Below, one piece after another: positions 8,317 through 17,967 of a stretch of DNA of 64,000 nt. Made by a program: the position numbers and the translations under genes. The DNA is from JACRCG01 sp964524835 (lineage in GTDB: Bacteria > Desulfobacterota > Desulfuromonadia > Geobacterales > Pseudopelobacteraceae). The stretch's first letter is position 1; each line of letters begins with the position of its first letter. The stretch spans positions 66,515 through 130,514 of the forward strand of contig CAZGEG010000010.1 of the NCBI GenBank assembly GCA_964524835.1, written 5' to 3'. The notes beneath the pieces were generated by a model. That model saw only the letters and a list, made by a program, of their open reading frames with translations, made no database searches and was not told where the DNA came from.

Positions 8317-9411
8317 ATGGAAAATTTCTATTGGATAGGTCTCAAAGCGGTTCCCGGTATCGGTAATGTCGCCTTCCGGCGTATTCTGGAGCGTTTTGAA
8401 ACACCTGAAGCAGCGTTGAAGGCAGCTCCCGCGTCACTTACCGGCATCAGAGGCGTGACTCCTGCGACCGTCGAGGGGATAAAAAACGGCGACTGGCGGC
8501 GCTTTGCGGAAGAGGAGTGCAGAAGGCTTGAGGCGGGCTCTGTACGTCTGGTGACGTATATCTCGAGTGACTACCCCAAATCTCTGTTCGAAATACCCGA
8601 TCCACCACCGTTTCTGTACATCAAAGGGGAATTGCGCTCCCGGGAGCTTTCAATTGCCATCGTCGGCTCGCGCCGGGCGACATCCTACGGCTTGTTGACG
8701 ACCGGAAAGCTGGCCGAAGGGCTCGTCGCCAACGGGGTGTGTGTCGTGTCGGGGATGGCGCGCGGAGTCGATACGGCGGCCCACAAGGGAGCGCTCAAGG
8801 CGGGTGGAAGAAGCATCGGCGTCCTGGGGTGCGGCGTTGACAAAATCTATCCCCCTGAAAACCGCACGCTCTTCGAGGAGATGGCGGACAAGGGGTGCCT
8901 GGTGTCCGAATTCCCGCTGGGAACCCTGCCGCTGGCCGAAAATTTTCCGCGCCGCAACCGCATCATCAGCGGACTCTCCAGCGGAGTGCTGGTTGTTGAG
9001 GCCGCCGAGAAAAGCGGCTCGCTGATCACAGCCCAGTACGCCCTGGAGCATGGTCGCGATGTTTTTGCCGTGCCGGGTAATATTTCGTTCGCCACCAGTC
9101 GCGGCTGCAATCGCCTGATCAAGCAGGGAGCCAAGCTGGTGGATTGTGTCGAGGATATTATTGAGGAGCTGGCGGGGGGTGTCCTGGCATCAGCAGGCAC
9201 GCCATTATTTCAGCCGTCTCCCCGCACCTTTGCGCTGACGCCGAAAGAGGCGGCCATTTACGAGCTGCTGGCCCGCTCGCCGTTGCACATAGATGACATC
9301 ATCTCCCAAACGGAATTGACAGCCGGGGAGGTTTCCTCTATGTTACTGCACCTTGAACTCAAGGGGGCGGTCACACCGCTTCCCGGAACACACTACGCCG
9401 TAAATGGATAA
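8317..9411 (+). CDS. dprA: DNA processing protein DprA
   Basis: DprA binds incoming single-stranded DNA and loads RecA during natural transformation. The protein has the N-terminal helix-hairpin-helix/SAM-like region (VPGIGNVAFRRILERF), the Rossmann core with AIVGSRRATSYG and the signature SGMARGVDTAAHKGAL, then GVLGCGVDKIYP and FPRRNRIISGLS, and a C-terminal winged-helix segment. The frame is open further upstream to 8242, but that stretch overlaps a palindromic repeat; ATG 8317 is chosen because AGGTG lies just before it and MENFYWIGLKAVPGIGN is the normal start. 364 residues. It sits 14 bp before topA, a common dprA-topA pairing. Confidence 0.95.
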   Translation: MENFYWIGLKAVPGIGNVAFRRILERFETPEAALKAAPASLTGIRGVTPATVEGIKNGDWRRFAEEECRRLEAGSVRLVTYISSDYPKSLFEIPDPPPFLYIKGELRSRELSIAIVGSRRATSYGLLTTGKLAEGLVANGVCVVSGMARGVDTAAHKGALKAGGRSIGVLGCGVDKIYPPENRTLFEEMADKGCLVSEFPLGTLPLAENFPRRNRIISGLSSGVLVVEAAEKSGSLITAQYALEHGRDVFAVPGNISFATSRGCNRLIKQGAKLVDCVEDIIEELAGGVLASAGTPLFQPSPRTFALTPKEAAIYELLARSPLHIDDIISQTELTAGEVSSMLLHLELKGAVTPLPGTHYAVNG

Positions 9412-9425
9412 GGACTCTTTTACTT

Positions 9426-11726
9426 ATGTCGAAAAACCTTGTAATCGTCGAATCCCCCGCCAAGGGGAAAACCATAGAAAAATTTCTGGGCCCGGATTAT
9501 AAGGTCCTGGCCTCGTTCGGGCATGTGCGTGCCCTTCCGAGCAAGCAGGGCTCAGTCGATATCGAGAAGGGGTTCGAGCCCAAGTATCACGTGCTGCCGG
9601 AAAGCAAGAAACATCTCGATGCGATCAAAGCCGCGCTCAAGGGGGCGGACACGCTGCTGCTGGCAACCGACCCCGACCGTGAAGGGGAAGCGATCTCCTG
9701 GCATCTGCTCGCGGCGCTCGGGCTGGATAAAAAGAGCCCCGGCATCAAAATCCGGCGGGTCGAGTTCCACGAAATCACCAAAGAGGCTATTCTGCACGCC
9801 GTCAAAAATCCCCGCGACATCGCGCTTGATCTGGTGAACGCCCAGCAGGCCCGTTCGATTCTGGATTATCTGGTCGGCTTCACCCTCTCGCCGTTTCTCT
9901 GGAAAAAGATCCGCTACGGTCTTTCCGCCGGCCGTGTCCAGTCGGTGGCGCTCCGCCTGGTCTGTGAACGCGAAAAGGAGATACTGGCCTTCAATGAACA
10001 GGAATACTGGACTGTCGCCGCCCGTCTGGGTGTTGCGGCGGGTCAGGAGTTCAAGGCCGGTCTGGTGGATGTCGGGGGCAAAAAGCTCGGCAAGTTCGAT
10101 ATCCCCGGTGAGGATGTTGCGGCCGCGCTGAAAACGGCCTTGCAATCGGGCAGCTATAAGGTGGCAAAAGTCACCAAAACCGAGAAAAAACGCAATCCTT
10201 CCCCCCCCTTCACCACCTCGACCCTCCAGCAGGAGGCATCGCGCAAGCTCGGCTTCTCGGCCAAGAAGACCATGTCGACCGCGCAGAAGCTCTATGAAGG
10301 GATTGATATCGGCGAAGAGGGTACCGTCGGTCTGATAACCTACATGCGTACCGACAGCGTCAATCTTTCCACCCTGGCGCTGAAAGATGCCCACGACGTC
10401 ATCTCCGCCGCGTACGGGGTGGAATATGCGCTCCCCAAGCCGCGGATTTTCAAAACCAAATCCAAAAATGCCCAGGAGGCCCACGAGGCGGTCCGGCCGA
10501 CCTATCTCGCCAAGACTCCGATCGAGTTGAAGAAATACCTGACTCCCGATCTGTACAAACTGTACGAGCTGATCTGGAAACGGACCGTCGCCTGCCAGAT
10601 GGCCGAAGCGCTGCTGGACCAGACATCGGTTGACATCACCGCAGAGCTGGCCGCGCCGCTGACCGCCGGCCCGTTTGCCGGCTCTGCCAGAGCCGGACTG
10701 CGCGCTGCCGGAACGGTTATCCGCTTTCCCGGTTTCATGAAGCTCTATATCGAAGGGGTTGATGACCAGGACGAGGAAAAAGAGGGGCTGCTGCCGGCCA
10801 TGAGCGAAGGTGCTCTGCTCAAGCTTCATGAAGTACTCCCCGAACAGCACTTCACCCAGCCGCCGCCACGCTACACCGAGGCGACCCTGGTCAAGACCCT
10901 GGAGGAGTACGGCATCGGCCGCCCGTCCACGTTTGCCTCGATCATGAATACCCTGGTGGAGAGAAAATACGCCCGTCTCGACAAGAAGCGCTTTTTTCCG
11001 GAAGATGTCGGCATGGTGGTCAGCGACCTGCTGACGGCCCATTTCCAGAAGTACGTAGACTACAACTTTACCGCCGGCCTGGAAGAGGAGCTGGATCAGG
11101 TTTCGCGCGGTGAGAAGGAGTGGAAGCCGCTCTTGAAGGAGTTCTGGGAGCCGTTTATCGCCCTTTTGAAACAGAAGGAGGGTGAAGTCAACAAGGCGGA
11201 CCTGACGACGGAGGCTACCGATGAGCTCTGCCCGGAATGCGGCAAGCCGCTGGTCGTGAAGCTCGGCAAGCGCGGCAAGTTCATCGCCTGCTCCGGATTT
11301 CAGGAAGGGTGCAAGTATACCCGCAACGTCGATCAGGATGGGGAAATTGTAGAGCCGGTTATTTCCGAGGAAAAATGCGAAAAATGCGGACTGCCGATGC
11401 TGATCAAGGACGGCCGCTTCGGCAAGTATCTGGCCTGTTCCGGCTACCCGGCCTGCAAGAATATCCAGCCGCTGATCAAGCCGGTCAGCACCGGCGTGGT
11501 ATGTCCGGAGTGCAAAGAAGGGCAGCTTATTGAGAAGAAGTCCCGCTTCGGTAAATTGTTTTATTCATGCAACCAATATCCGAAGTGCAAATTTGCCCTG
11601 TGGGATCTTCCGGTGGAGAGCCCCTGTCCGAAATGCGGCTTCCCGCTGCTGGTCAAAAAGATCTACAAGCGCAAGGGTGAATTCCTGAAGTGTCCCAAAG
11701 AGGGTTGCGACTACGTCAGCGAGTGA
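9426..11726 (+). CDS. topA: DNA topoisomerase I
   Basis: TopA relaxes negative supercoils as a type IA enzyme. Visible elements are the Toprim start LVIVESPAKGKTIEKFLG, the acidic metal site DPDREGEAISWHL, the active-site region GLITYMRTDSVNLS with the catalytic tyrosine at about residue 306, and GYGIGRPSTFASI-like EYGIGRPSTFASIMNTL. The C-terminus carries four zinc-ribbon units (CPEC, CEKC, CPEC, CPKC each followed by a second Cys pair). 766 residues, full length. Translation probably follows from dprA (14 bp gap). A strong terminator follows. Confidence 0.97.
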   Translation: MSKNLVIVESPAKGKTIEKFLGPDYKVLASFGHVRALPSKQGSVDIEKGFEPKYHVLPESKKHLDAIKAALKGADTLLLATDPDREGEAISWHLLAALGLDKKSPGIKIRRVEFHEITKEAILHAVKNPRDIALDLVNAQQARSILDYLVGFTLSPFLWKKIRYGLSAGRVQSVALRLVCEREKEILAFNEQEYWTVAARLGVAAGQEFKAGLVDVGGKKLGKFDIPGEDVAAALKTALQSGSYKVAKVTKTEKKRNPSPPFTTSTLQQEASRKLGFSAKKTMSTAQKLYEGIDIGEEGTVGLITYMRTDSVNLSTLALKDAHDVISAAYGVEYALPKPRIFKTKSKNAQEAHEAVRPTYLAKTPIELKKYLTPDLYKLYELIWKRTVACQMAEALLDQTSVDITAELAAPLTAGPFAGSARAGLRAAGTVIRFPGFMKLYIEGVDDQDEEKEGLLPAMSEGALLKLHEVLPEQHFTQPPPRYTEATLVKTLEEYGIGRPSTFASIMNTLVERKYARLDKKRFFPEDVGMVVSDLLTAHFQKYVDYNFTAGLEEELDQVSRGEKEWKPLLKEFWEPFIALLKQKEGEVNKADLTTEATDELCPECGKPLVVKLGKRGKFIACSGFQEGCKYTRNVDQDGEIVEPVISEEKCEKCGLPMLIKDGRFGKYLACSGYPACKNIQPLIKPVSTGVVCPECKEGQLIEKKSRFGKLFYSCNQYPKCKFALWDLPVESPCPKCGFPLLVKKIYKRKGEFLKCPKEGCDYVSE

Positions 11727-11762
11727 ATAAAGTGGTGAGAATAGCTAGTGTAAGTTCGTCTT

Positions 11763-11791
11763 AAAGGCGGGGTGTGACCCCCGCCTTTTTT
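11763..11791 (+). terminator. Intrinsic terminator after topA
   Basis: AAAGGCGGGG, loop TGTGA, then CCCCCGCCTTTTTT forms a GC-rich stem with a T-run. It lies 37 bases after the topA stop codon. Confidence 0.9.
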
Positions 11792-11793
11792 CT

Positions 11794-12168
11794 TGCTTGC
11801 GTGCTGGCCCTGCGTATAATCTGCCGTAAATATTTGGTAGTAAGTTCCAGAAAGGTGTCGTACCGTCATAAAAAACAAAAGCATAAAAATGGATACTGTT
11901 TTAATAACTTGGCAGAAATGAAATATTTTGAATTGACGGGCGAGGTTAAAATGGTGGCGCAAGTAGCGAGGGCTAGTGTATAAATAATGCGTTTATATTT
12001 TGGTTTAATAGTTGAATCAGAAAGATAAAGTAGAAAATTTCAGCCAATAAACCGATGTGTATCGTGATTGTGACGTATTATGTCGAACGGCTGTGGTATT
12101 GAAGAACTTTGACAGAGTTGATTGACTGAATAGGGCTGCTGCTCATCATAATTGAGAGATACTAATCC
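11794..12168. other. AT-rich gene-free stretch, left flank of accessory insert
   Basis: No convincing gene. A 69-codon open frame at 11774-11983 overlaps the terminator and has no family features. Base composition changes here from GC-rich host sequence to clearly AT-richer sequence that continues through the methyltransferase gene. GCTAGTGTA occurs at 11742 and 11972, an imperfect direct repeat. TTGACA at 12109-12114 could be a -35 for the next gene, but the -10 is poor. Confidence 0.5.
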
Positions 12169-15100
12169 ATGGAAAACAGATTGCTCGATGAAACTTATCA
12201 GGCCCTAGGGTATAACGACGGAATGTTATTAAACGCCGTCGGTCGGCCGAGTCCAGATTCCATCGAAACAAACGAATGGCTGGGAAAAGGAGACTGGCTA
12301 TCGTTAGCGCATAAGGTAGGTGCTGAAAAAGTCTTTTTTGTTCAAGACAATCCAGTTCTGGTTTTTCAGCATTTTGAAAACGAGCCTGACGAGCAAAAGT
12401 TACTCAATACATTCCGGCGGGCGTGGTGTATGGCCCGACCACAGCACCTCTTCATCTCCCGTCCCGGCATAGTCGAGGTTTACAGCCTTAACCAATCCCC
12501 TCCCAGAAAAATTGAAGATTGGAAACCTCTCCATACTGCTCGAACCATTGCGGATGTGGCCGAAAAGCTGAATATTTATCGGCGAGAACAGATAGAATCC
12601 GGGCAACTTTTTGCGGATCAACTATTTGGAAATGTCGAGAATCGTGCGGACAAGCGTTTGATAGAGGATCTGAAAACGGTTCGCAAAGCTCTGCTGGATT
12701 CAAATCTCAAAGACCGATATGCCCATGCCTTGATCGGGCGGTCCATTTTTATCCGCTACTTGGAGGACAGAGGAGTATTGACGCCGGCGTACTTCGAGGA
12801 ACGCATAGCCGGAAACAATACTGCATGGCAGGCCATTCTTGCTGCGGAACCGGAAAAACCCGATTTGATGCTTGATTTGGAGAAGCGTCGTTATGACCGG
12901 ATTCTTCAAGAAAAGTCATTCACTTATGCTCTCTTCAATCAACTCGCCGAAGATTTTAATGGGGATATGTTTCCGAGAGATGACGAGGAAGAGGCGGCGG
13001 TTACTCAAGATCATCTCAATTTGCTGCGTAATTTTCTTCTCGGTGAATCAACGCCGCAACAGCCGCAGTTATTTTTCTGGGCCTATGACTTCGAAATCGT
13101 TCCTATTGAGCTTATCAGCAGCATTTATGAGGAGTTTTACCACAAAACAAATGTAGACGATAAAGGCACTCATTATACTCCCAGTGTATTGGTTGATTTC
13201 GTTCTCTCCCAAGTCCTTACCAGTGACCGCTTGGCCGACAATCCTAAAATCCTCGATCCGGCCTGCGGCTCCGGAATTTTCCTCGTCGAAGCATTTCGCC
13301 GAATTGTCCGATATCACGTGCAGCAACTTGGAAACACCCCGTTGCCAGACCAACTCCGCACAATCCTCCGCGACCAGATAACTGGGGTGGAAATCAACGA
13401 AGAAGCAGTCCATGTAGCCGCCTTCAGCCTCTATCTTGCTCTTTTGCATTATCAGGAACCACGGGATATTTTAGCTCAGATTCGCCAATCCGATAACAGC
13501 AACAAGCCCCTTCCCCATCTGATTTATTCAGAAGGAAACGAGCAGGATTCAAGACATTACAATATCCTTTTCCATGCGGACACGTTTGGGTTGATGCACG
13601 CAGAACGCGTTCAGTTGGATGAAAAACTGAAGATCTCAAAAAGATTTGCAGGCCGGTCGAAAGTCGCTGATCTGAGTTATTCAACAGAGGTACTTCCCTT
13701 GGAACCGGAATCTTTTGATGTCATAGTCGGCAATCCTCCATGGGGATTTAAAAAGAAAAAGGAAACGACCGAAGAAATAGAGCAAGCCCAGCAACAGGCA
13801 CAGAAGTGGTGCGAAGCCTTCGAATGGCCGATCGGTGACAAGGAACTTTCCCAGGCATTTATTGCCCGTAGCTTAAGTTTGTTGAAAGCGACCGGAGAGT
13901 GTGGGCTTCTAGTTTCGACAGGTGTTTTTCTCAAACATCATCCCAATAGTCAAAAGTTCCGAAAACGATTACTGCAAGCGACCACAATCAAAACAATTGT
14001 CAACTTTACTCATGTCCGAAAGATTTACTTCAGCGCAGCGATTTCACCATTTATCTTTGTTCATTACGAGGCCAAGCCTGCTGAGTCACAGCACAGGGTC
14101 CAGTACTGGTCCGCGAAGAAAAATGATGTTGTCGATAAAGTTCAAAGTGTTGTGCTCTCCTTGCCTGATCTTCATCAAATTAAGCAGGCCGACCTCATTA
14201 ACAATGAAACGCTATGGAAGGTTTATTGGTGGGGAAGCCATCGGGACGCAGCATTTCTAGCTTTACTCAGCATCAATAAAAGAATGCATGAACTTGTAAA
14301 CGAACGAGACTGGATAAAGGGGCAGGGATTTAAAGGTTTTTCTTCTACTGAAAAAAACTACCCCAGCGATTGGCTAAAGAAAAATTATAAAGAGCTCCCG
14401 GTTAAGGTTCCGGTTAATAATTTTCACAGATACGGCTACACAACTGATAATCAGTTGGTTGATGTCCCCGATGAAGTCCACCGTTTCGGCATTCGCGAGC
14501 TTTATAGCGGATGGCGTCTGTTAATCAAAAGAGGCATAACTCAGGCAAATGGGGCCGACGGGCGCATCGAATCACGACTTGATGACAAGACTTTTTGTTT
14601 CCGGAACTCTATCCACGCGATCAGAATGGATAAGGCTGAAGAATGGGAACGAAAACTATTGCTCGGCATTCTTTGGTCCTCATTGGCCAGATATTATTTC
14701 TTTATGACGGCAAGTTCCTGGGGAACCTGGCATCATGAAGTCCATCTTGAAGAAATACTGAACCTTCCCGTCCGCTTCCCGAAAACTCAGGAACTAGTTT
14801 CAAGGATTGTCCGGATTGTCGATGAACTAAGGGCTAAGAATCCGGCAAGTGTGAATTTGTTTTCAACAGAGGCTTTAACAACAAAGCAAGATATTCCCGA
14901 ACTTGAACGACAGTTGGATGACGCCATTTTTGAACTTTATGAATTGAGCGATGCAGAGCGGGACTTAATACTTGATACCTGTACCATCGGCCTCGACTTT
15001 TTTTACAATGACTCCAAAAGTTCGGCCACACAGAAAGTCGGATCATTTCCTGACCGTTCACGAGGTCTAGTTGGAAATATCAACGAACGAAGAGAAGGTC

Positions 15101-15504
15101 AAAAGGGGCTTGAAGGTTATCTACATGCTTTCCTGCAGGCCTGGAACCGGGAATTGGAGCCGGATGGAGAATTTTTCTGGCGAGTGATCAGACCGGTAAA
15201 GATTCCCATGATTGCAGTCGTTTTTACAACTAAAGAGAAAGGAATACGGTTTCCGGACATATCCGTAACAGATGATGAAGAATGGGTGCAGGTATTGGAG
15301 CGATGCGGCAAGACTTTGTTACAACCTGTCAGCCGCAATGTGTATATCGATGGGATGGTACGTGCGGTCAGCGATACAGATATAATAATAATCAAACGTG
15401 ATGAGCGAAGGCTTTGGACCGCCAGCCTTGCAAGAGAAGATGCTGAAGCCACTCTCTTGCAAGCGATTCGTCTCCAGGAGATTGCCAACGGAGGCGATAA
15501 ATGA
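12169..15504 (+). CDS. Large N6-adenine DNA methyltransferase (Eco57I/type IIG-like)
   Basis: An 1111-residue protein. The SAM-binding motif LDPACGSGIFLVEAF lies at about residue 362 and the catalytic N6-adenine motif GNPPWGF at about residue 521, both preceded by THYTPSVLVDFVLSQVL, which is typical of Eco57I/TaqI-type methyltransferases. A helical segment LERQLDDAIFELYELSDAERDLI near residue 915-940 resembles the end of TaqI-like specificity domains. The N-terminal 300 residues and C-terminal 180 residues are not recognised; no ExK nuclease motif stands out in the N-terminal part. Codon use is AT-rich compared with neighbours, which suggests horizontal transfer. It overlaps the next gene by 4 bp (ATGA), so the pair probably forms one restriction-modification or defence unit. 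Confidence 0.85.
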   Translation: MENRLLDETYQALGYNDGMLLNAVGRPSPDSIETNEWLGKGDWLSLAHKVGAEKVFFVQDNPVLVFQHFENEPDEQKLLNTFRRAWCMARPQHLFISRPGIVEVYSLNQSPPRKIEDWKPLHTARTIADVAEKLNIYRREQIESGQLFADQLFGNVENRADKRLIEDLKTVRKALLDSNLKDRYAHALIGRSIFIRYLEDRGVLTPAYFEERIAGNNTAWQAILAAEPEKPDLMLDLEKRRYDRILQEKSFTYALFNQLAEDFNGDMFPRDDEEEAAVTQDHLNLLRNFLLGESTPQQPQLFFWAYDFEIVPIELISSIYEEFYHKTNVDDKGTHYTPSVLVDFVLSQVLTSDRLADNPKILDPACGSGIFLVEAFRRIVRYHVQQLGNTPLPDQLRTILRDQITGVEINEEAVHVAAFSLYLALLHYQEPRDILAQIRQSDNSNKPLPHLIYSEGNEQDSRHYNILFHADTFGLMHAERVQLDEKLKISKRFAGRSKVADLSYSTEVLPLEPESFDVIVGNPPWGFKKKKETTEEIEQAQQQAQKWCEAFEWPIGDKELSQAFIARSLSLLKATGECGLLVSTGVFLKHHPNSQKFRKRLLQATTIKTIVNFTHVRKIYFSAAISPFIFVHYEAKPAESQHRVQYWSAKKNDVVDKVQSVVLSLPDLHQIKQADLINNETLWKVYWWGSHRDAAFLALLSINKRMHELVNERDWIKGQGFKGFSSTEKNYPSDWLKKNYKELPVKVPVNNFHRYGYTTDNQLVDVPDEVHRFGIRELYSGWRLLIKRGITQANGADGRIESRLDDKTFCFRNSIHAIRMDKAEEWERKLLLGILWSSLARYYFFMTASSWGTWHHEVHLEEILNLPVRFPKTQELVSRIVRIVDELRAKNPASVNLFSTEALTTKQDIPELERQLDDAIFELYELSDAERDLILDTCTIGLDFFYNDSKSSATQKVGSFPDRSRGLVGNINERREGQKGLEGYLHAFLQAWNRELEPDGEFFWRVIRPVKIPMIAVVFTTKEKGIRFPDISVTDDEEWVQVLERCGKTLLQPVSRNVYIDGMVRAVSDTDIIIIKRDERRLWTASLAREDAEATLLQAIRLQEIANGGDK

Positions 15505-16187
15505 GCCAACCACGAATTTCCCGGTTACGTACATGGGAAAAGCATGAGAGGCGCGTAGTAGATATCCTCCTGTTGGCTCTTTCAATCATTAGAAAGAAAG
15601 ATGTGTTGCCTCAGTCAGAAGTTTTGCTTAATCGGGAATTGTACTTCTGTTTACTTGAGGCGAATCACACGTTATGGGAATCAAGGACAGGCGGATTCTC
15701 GTACCCGCCTACAGCAGAGGGTCATAATCCGGCAGATCCGGACGATGAGCACAGGGCTATTCGTGAAAATAAGATCCCTGATTTTTATTGGGGATACATT
15801 GATCATTCTGAGCCGGACCCAAGGCGTAGCGCTCGAAATTATGTCATAGAGTGCAAACGGCTTGGCGATCCGCCGCGTACCGACTGGATATTGAATCAGA
15901 ACTATGTTCACAACGGTATCCTACGATTTGTCACGGAAGAGCATGGATATGCCAAAGGTGATAGATCTGGTGCAATGGTGGGCTATGTTCAAAACATGGA
16001 ATTTGATGCGATATTACAAGAAGTAAACGCCACTTCGGTATCGGCTGGAATACCTGAGCTTGAACCTCCGATTAACGGTTGGCAGATTAACGGCACCAGT
16101 CAACTCACACATCAATTAAACCGAATAATTGCATTCTCGCCGTTTCAGCTTTCACATTTTTGGGTTGATCTTCGACGTTCAGCCTAA
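15501..16187 (+). CDS. Candidate PD-(D/E)XK restriction endonuclease, partner of the methyltransferase
   Basis: The 228-residue protein is not recognised as a named family. It contains IPDFYWGYID (about residues 91-100) and, 17 residues later, YVIECKRLG, which fit the D-x(n)-E-x-K core of PD-(D/E)XK nucleases (Asp of PDFYW, then Glu-Cys-Lys). A basic, helical N-terminus (RLRTWEKHERRVVDILLLAL) precedes it. The start codon overlaps the methyltransferase stop by 4 bp, a sign of translational coupling. The nuclease call is an inference from the motif and the partner. The frame continues beyond its TAA with coding-like sequence (see 16188-16433), so the protein might be shortened. Confidence 0.6.
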   Translation: MSQPRISRLRTWEKHERRVVDILLLALSIIRKKDVLPQSEVLLNRELYFCLLEANHTLWESRTGGFSYPPTAEGHNPADPDDEHRAIRENKIPDFYWGYIDHSEPDPRRSARNYVIECKRLGDPPRTDWILNQNYVHNGILRFVTEEHGYAKGDRSGAMVGYVQNMEFDAILQEVNATSVSAGIPELEPPINGWQINGTSQLTHQLNRIIAFSPFQLSHFWVDLRRSA

Positions 16188-16433
16188 AATCGCCCAGAGT
16201 CCCAAGTACTCCCTATTCGCACCTTCCTTGCCGGTGAGCGCCCGTTGCGTGAAAGGTGCGCTGAAGAGGGCGTTGAATTCCGGGGTAGTATCTGGATCGT
16301 GGAAGAAGCCCATCGCTAGCGCCTGATTGAGCCAACAGAACTAATGCGTTGGCTGACCTTCTGGCCTGCCGTTGGCAGAAGACTCCCGGCAGAGGAGCTT
16401 GAACGATTGTGGCAGTTACTCTCGACAGAATGA
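16188..16433 (+). pseudogene. Decayed coding stretch downstream of the nuclease
   Basis: In the same frame as the nuclease, after its TAA, the sequence translates without stops to VEFRGSIWIVEEAHR, meets one TAG at 16317, and continues as RLIEPTELMRWLTFWPAVGR and AEELERLWQLLSTE to a TGA at 16433. This looks like a protein tail broken by one or two stop codons. The complementary strand over 16181-16330 is also open and protein-like (ALAMGFFHDPDTTPEFNALF and onward, ending YLGLWAILG), with higher GC at third positions, so the true strand is undecided. I recognise no family on either strand. Confidence 0.4.
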
Positions 16434-16506
16434 CAGCTCAGTCTGTTCGACAACGAAACATCAAACGCCAATCTTAATTGAAGTGCCACAAATCAAGGAG
16501 AACCTT

Positions 16507-17868
16507 TTGCCAAACAGCATGGATCTACAAAAACAAATCACCATCATCGGCGGAGGACTTGCAGGGTGCGAGGCCGCCTGGCAGGCCGCTCAACGCGGAG
16601 TCACCGTCAATCTCCACGAGATGAAGCCGCAGCGCTTTTCCCCGGCCCACGAGTTGCCGGGTCTTGCCGAACTGGTCTGCTCCAATTCCCTGCGCGGCAT
16701 CTCGCTGGATAACGCCGTGGGGCTGCTCAAAGAGGAGCTGCGCCGCTGCGATTCCCTGACGATGGAGGCTGCCGGGGCAACGTCCGTTCCGGCCGGAGGG
16801 GCGCTGGCGGTCGATCGCAAGCTTTTCTCCGACTACGTTACCGCGCAGATCGAGTCTCACCCCCTGATCCGGATCGAGCGGAGCGAGTCAACTGCGATCC
16901 CGGCCGAAGGGGTTGTTATCATCGCGTCCGGCCCGCTCACCAGCGATGCCCTGGCGGCGTCCCTGGCCGACCTGACCGGAGACCGGCTCTACTTCTATGA
17001 TGCCATCGCCCCGATCGTTGCCGCCGATTCGCTCGATATGACGAAAGTCTTTGCCGCCTCGCGTTACGGCAAGGGTGACGGTGACGACTATCTCAACTGT
17101 CCGCTGAACGAGGATGAATACCTCCGCTTTATCGATGAACTGAACCGCGGCGAGAAGGTTCCGGCGCGCGAATTCGAGAAGGTTGTCCACTTCGAGGGGT
17201 GTATGCCGGTCGAGGAACTTGCGCGGCGCGGCGTCGAAACCCTCCGTTTCGGGCCGATGAAACCGGTCGGGCTGGTTGACCCGAACACCGGGCATGAGGC
17301 CCATGCCGTCATCCAGCTGCGGGCCGAAAACCGGGAGAAAACTATGTACAACCTGGTCGGCTTTCAGACCAAGCTGACCTGGCCGGAGCAGCGCCGCATT
17401 TTCCGGTTGATTCCGGGACTGGAGAATGTCGAGTTCATCCGTCTCGGTTCGATGCATCGCAACACGTTTATCAATTCACCATCGCTGCTGGAGACAACGC
17501 AGCAGCTGAAGAATGACCCACGCATTTTCTTCGCCGGTCAGATCACCGGAGTGGAGGGATATGTGGAGTCGGCCGCCAGCGGTCTTTTGGCCGGCATCGC
17601 CGCAGCAGCTCTTGCCCAGGGGCAACCCATCCCCGTTCCTCCTCCCGAGACCGCCCTGGGTGCCCTGATGCACCATATTACCAATGCCGATGCCAAGCAT
17701 TTCCAGCCAATGAATGTGAATTACGGACTCTTTCCCGAGTTGCCGGGCAGAATAAAGAAGAAGGAACGGCGGCTGAGGCTGGCGGAGCGGGCACAGGAAG
17801 CGCTGGAGGAATGGTTGAAATGCCGGTCAATCAACAACTGCGTCCCGGCGGCGGCCTGTAAACCATAG
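16507..17868 (+). CDS. trmFO: Methylenetetrahydrofolate-tRNA-(uracil-5-)-methyltransferase TrmFO
   Basis: TrmFO is a folate- and FAD-dependent enzyme that makes ribothymidine at position 54 of tRNA. It has the dinucleotide-binding motif ITIIGGGLAGCEAAW at the N-terminus, LHEMKP, LVCSNSLR and the C-terminal FFAGQITGVEGYVESAASGL block common to TrmFO/GidA proteins. Start choice: AAGGAG at 16495-16500 is ideally placed for TTG 16507 (6-base spacer); ATG 16519 in the same frame is the alternative and would remove only four residues. 453 residues from the TTG. The frame is open back to 16372, but that part overlaps the decayed stretch. Neighbouring topA-trmFO order is interrupted here by the methyltransferase insert. 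Confidence 0.93.
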   Translation: MPNSMDLQKQITIIGGGLAGCEAAWQAAQRGVTVNLHEMKPQRFSPAHELPGLAELVCSNSLRGISLDNAVGLLKEELRRCDSLTMEAAGATSVPAGGALAVDRKLFSDYVTAQIESHPLIRIERSESTAIPAEGVVIIASGPLTSDALAASLADLTGDRLYFYDAIAPIVAADSLDMTKVFAASRYGKGDGDDYLNCPLNEDEYLRFIDELNRGEKVPAREFEKVVHFEGCMPVEELARRGVETLRFGPMKPVGLVDPNTGHEAHAVIQLRAENREKTMYNLVGFQTKLTWPEQRRIFRLIPGLENVEFIRLGSMHRNTFINSPSLLETTQQLKNDPRIFFAGQITGVEGYVESAASGLLAGIAAAALAQGQPIPVPPPETALGALMHHITNADAKHFQPMNVNYGLFPELPGRIKKKERRLRLAERAQEALEEWLKCRSINNCVPAAACKP

Positions 17869-17967
17869 TTATTTGGTTGAGAATATTTTTCAATATAGTT
17901 ACACTGCTGGAGTAGTTTATACCACTCCGTGTTTTCCGTGACACGGTGGTGAGAAGGATTCCGGACG

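Noticed and set aside
11774..11983. 69-codon open frame after topA
   Set aside because: Begins inside the topA terminator, has no RBS and matches no family.
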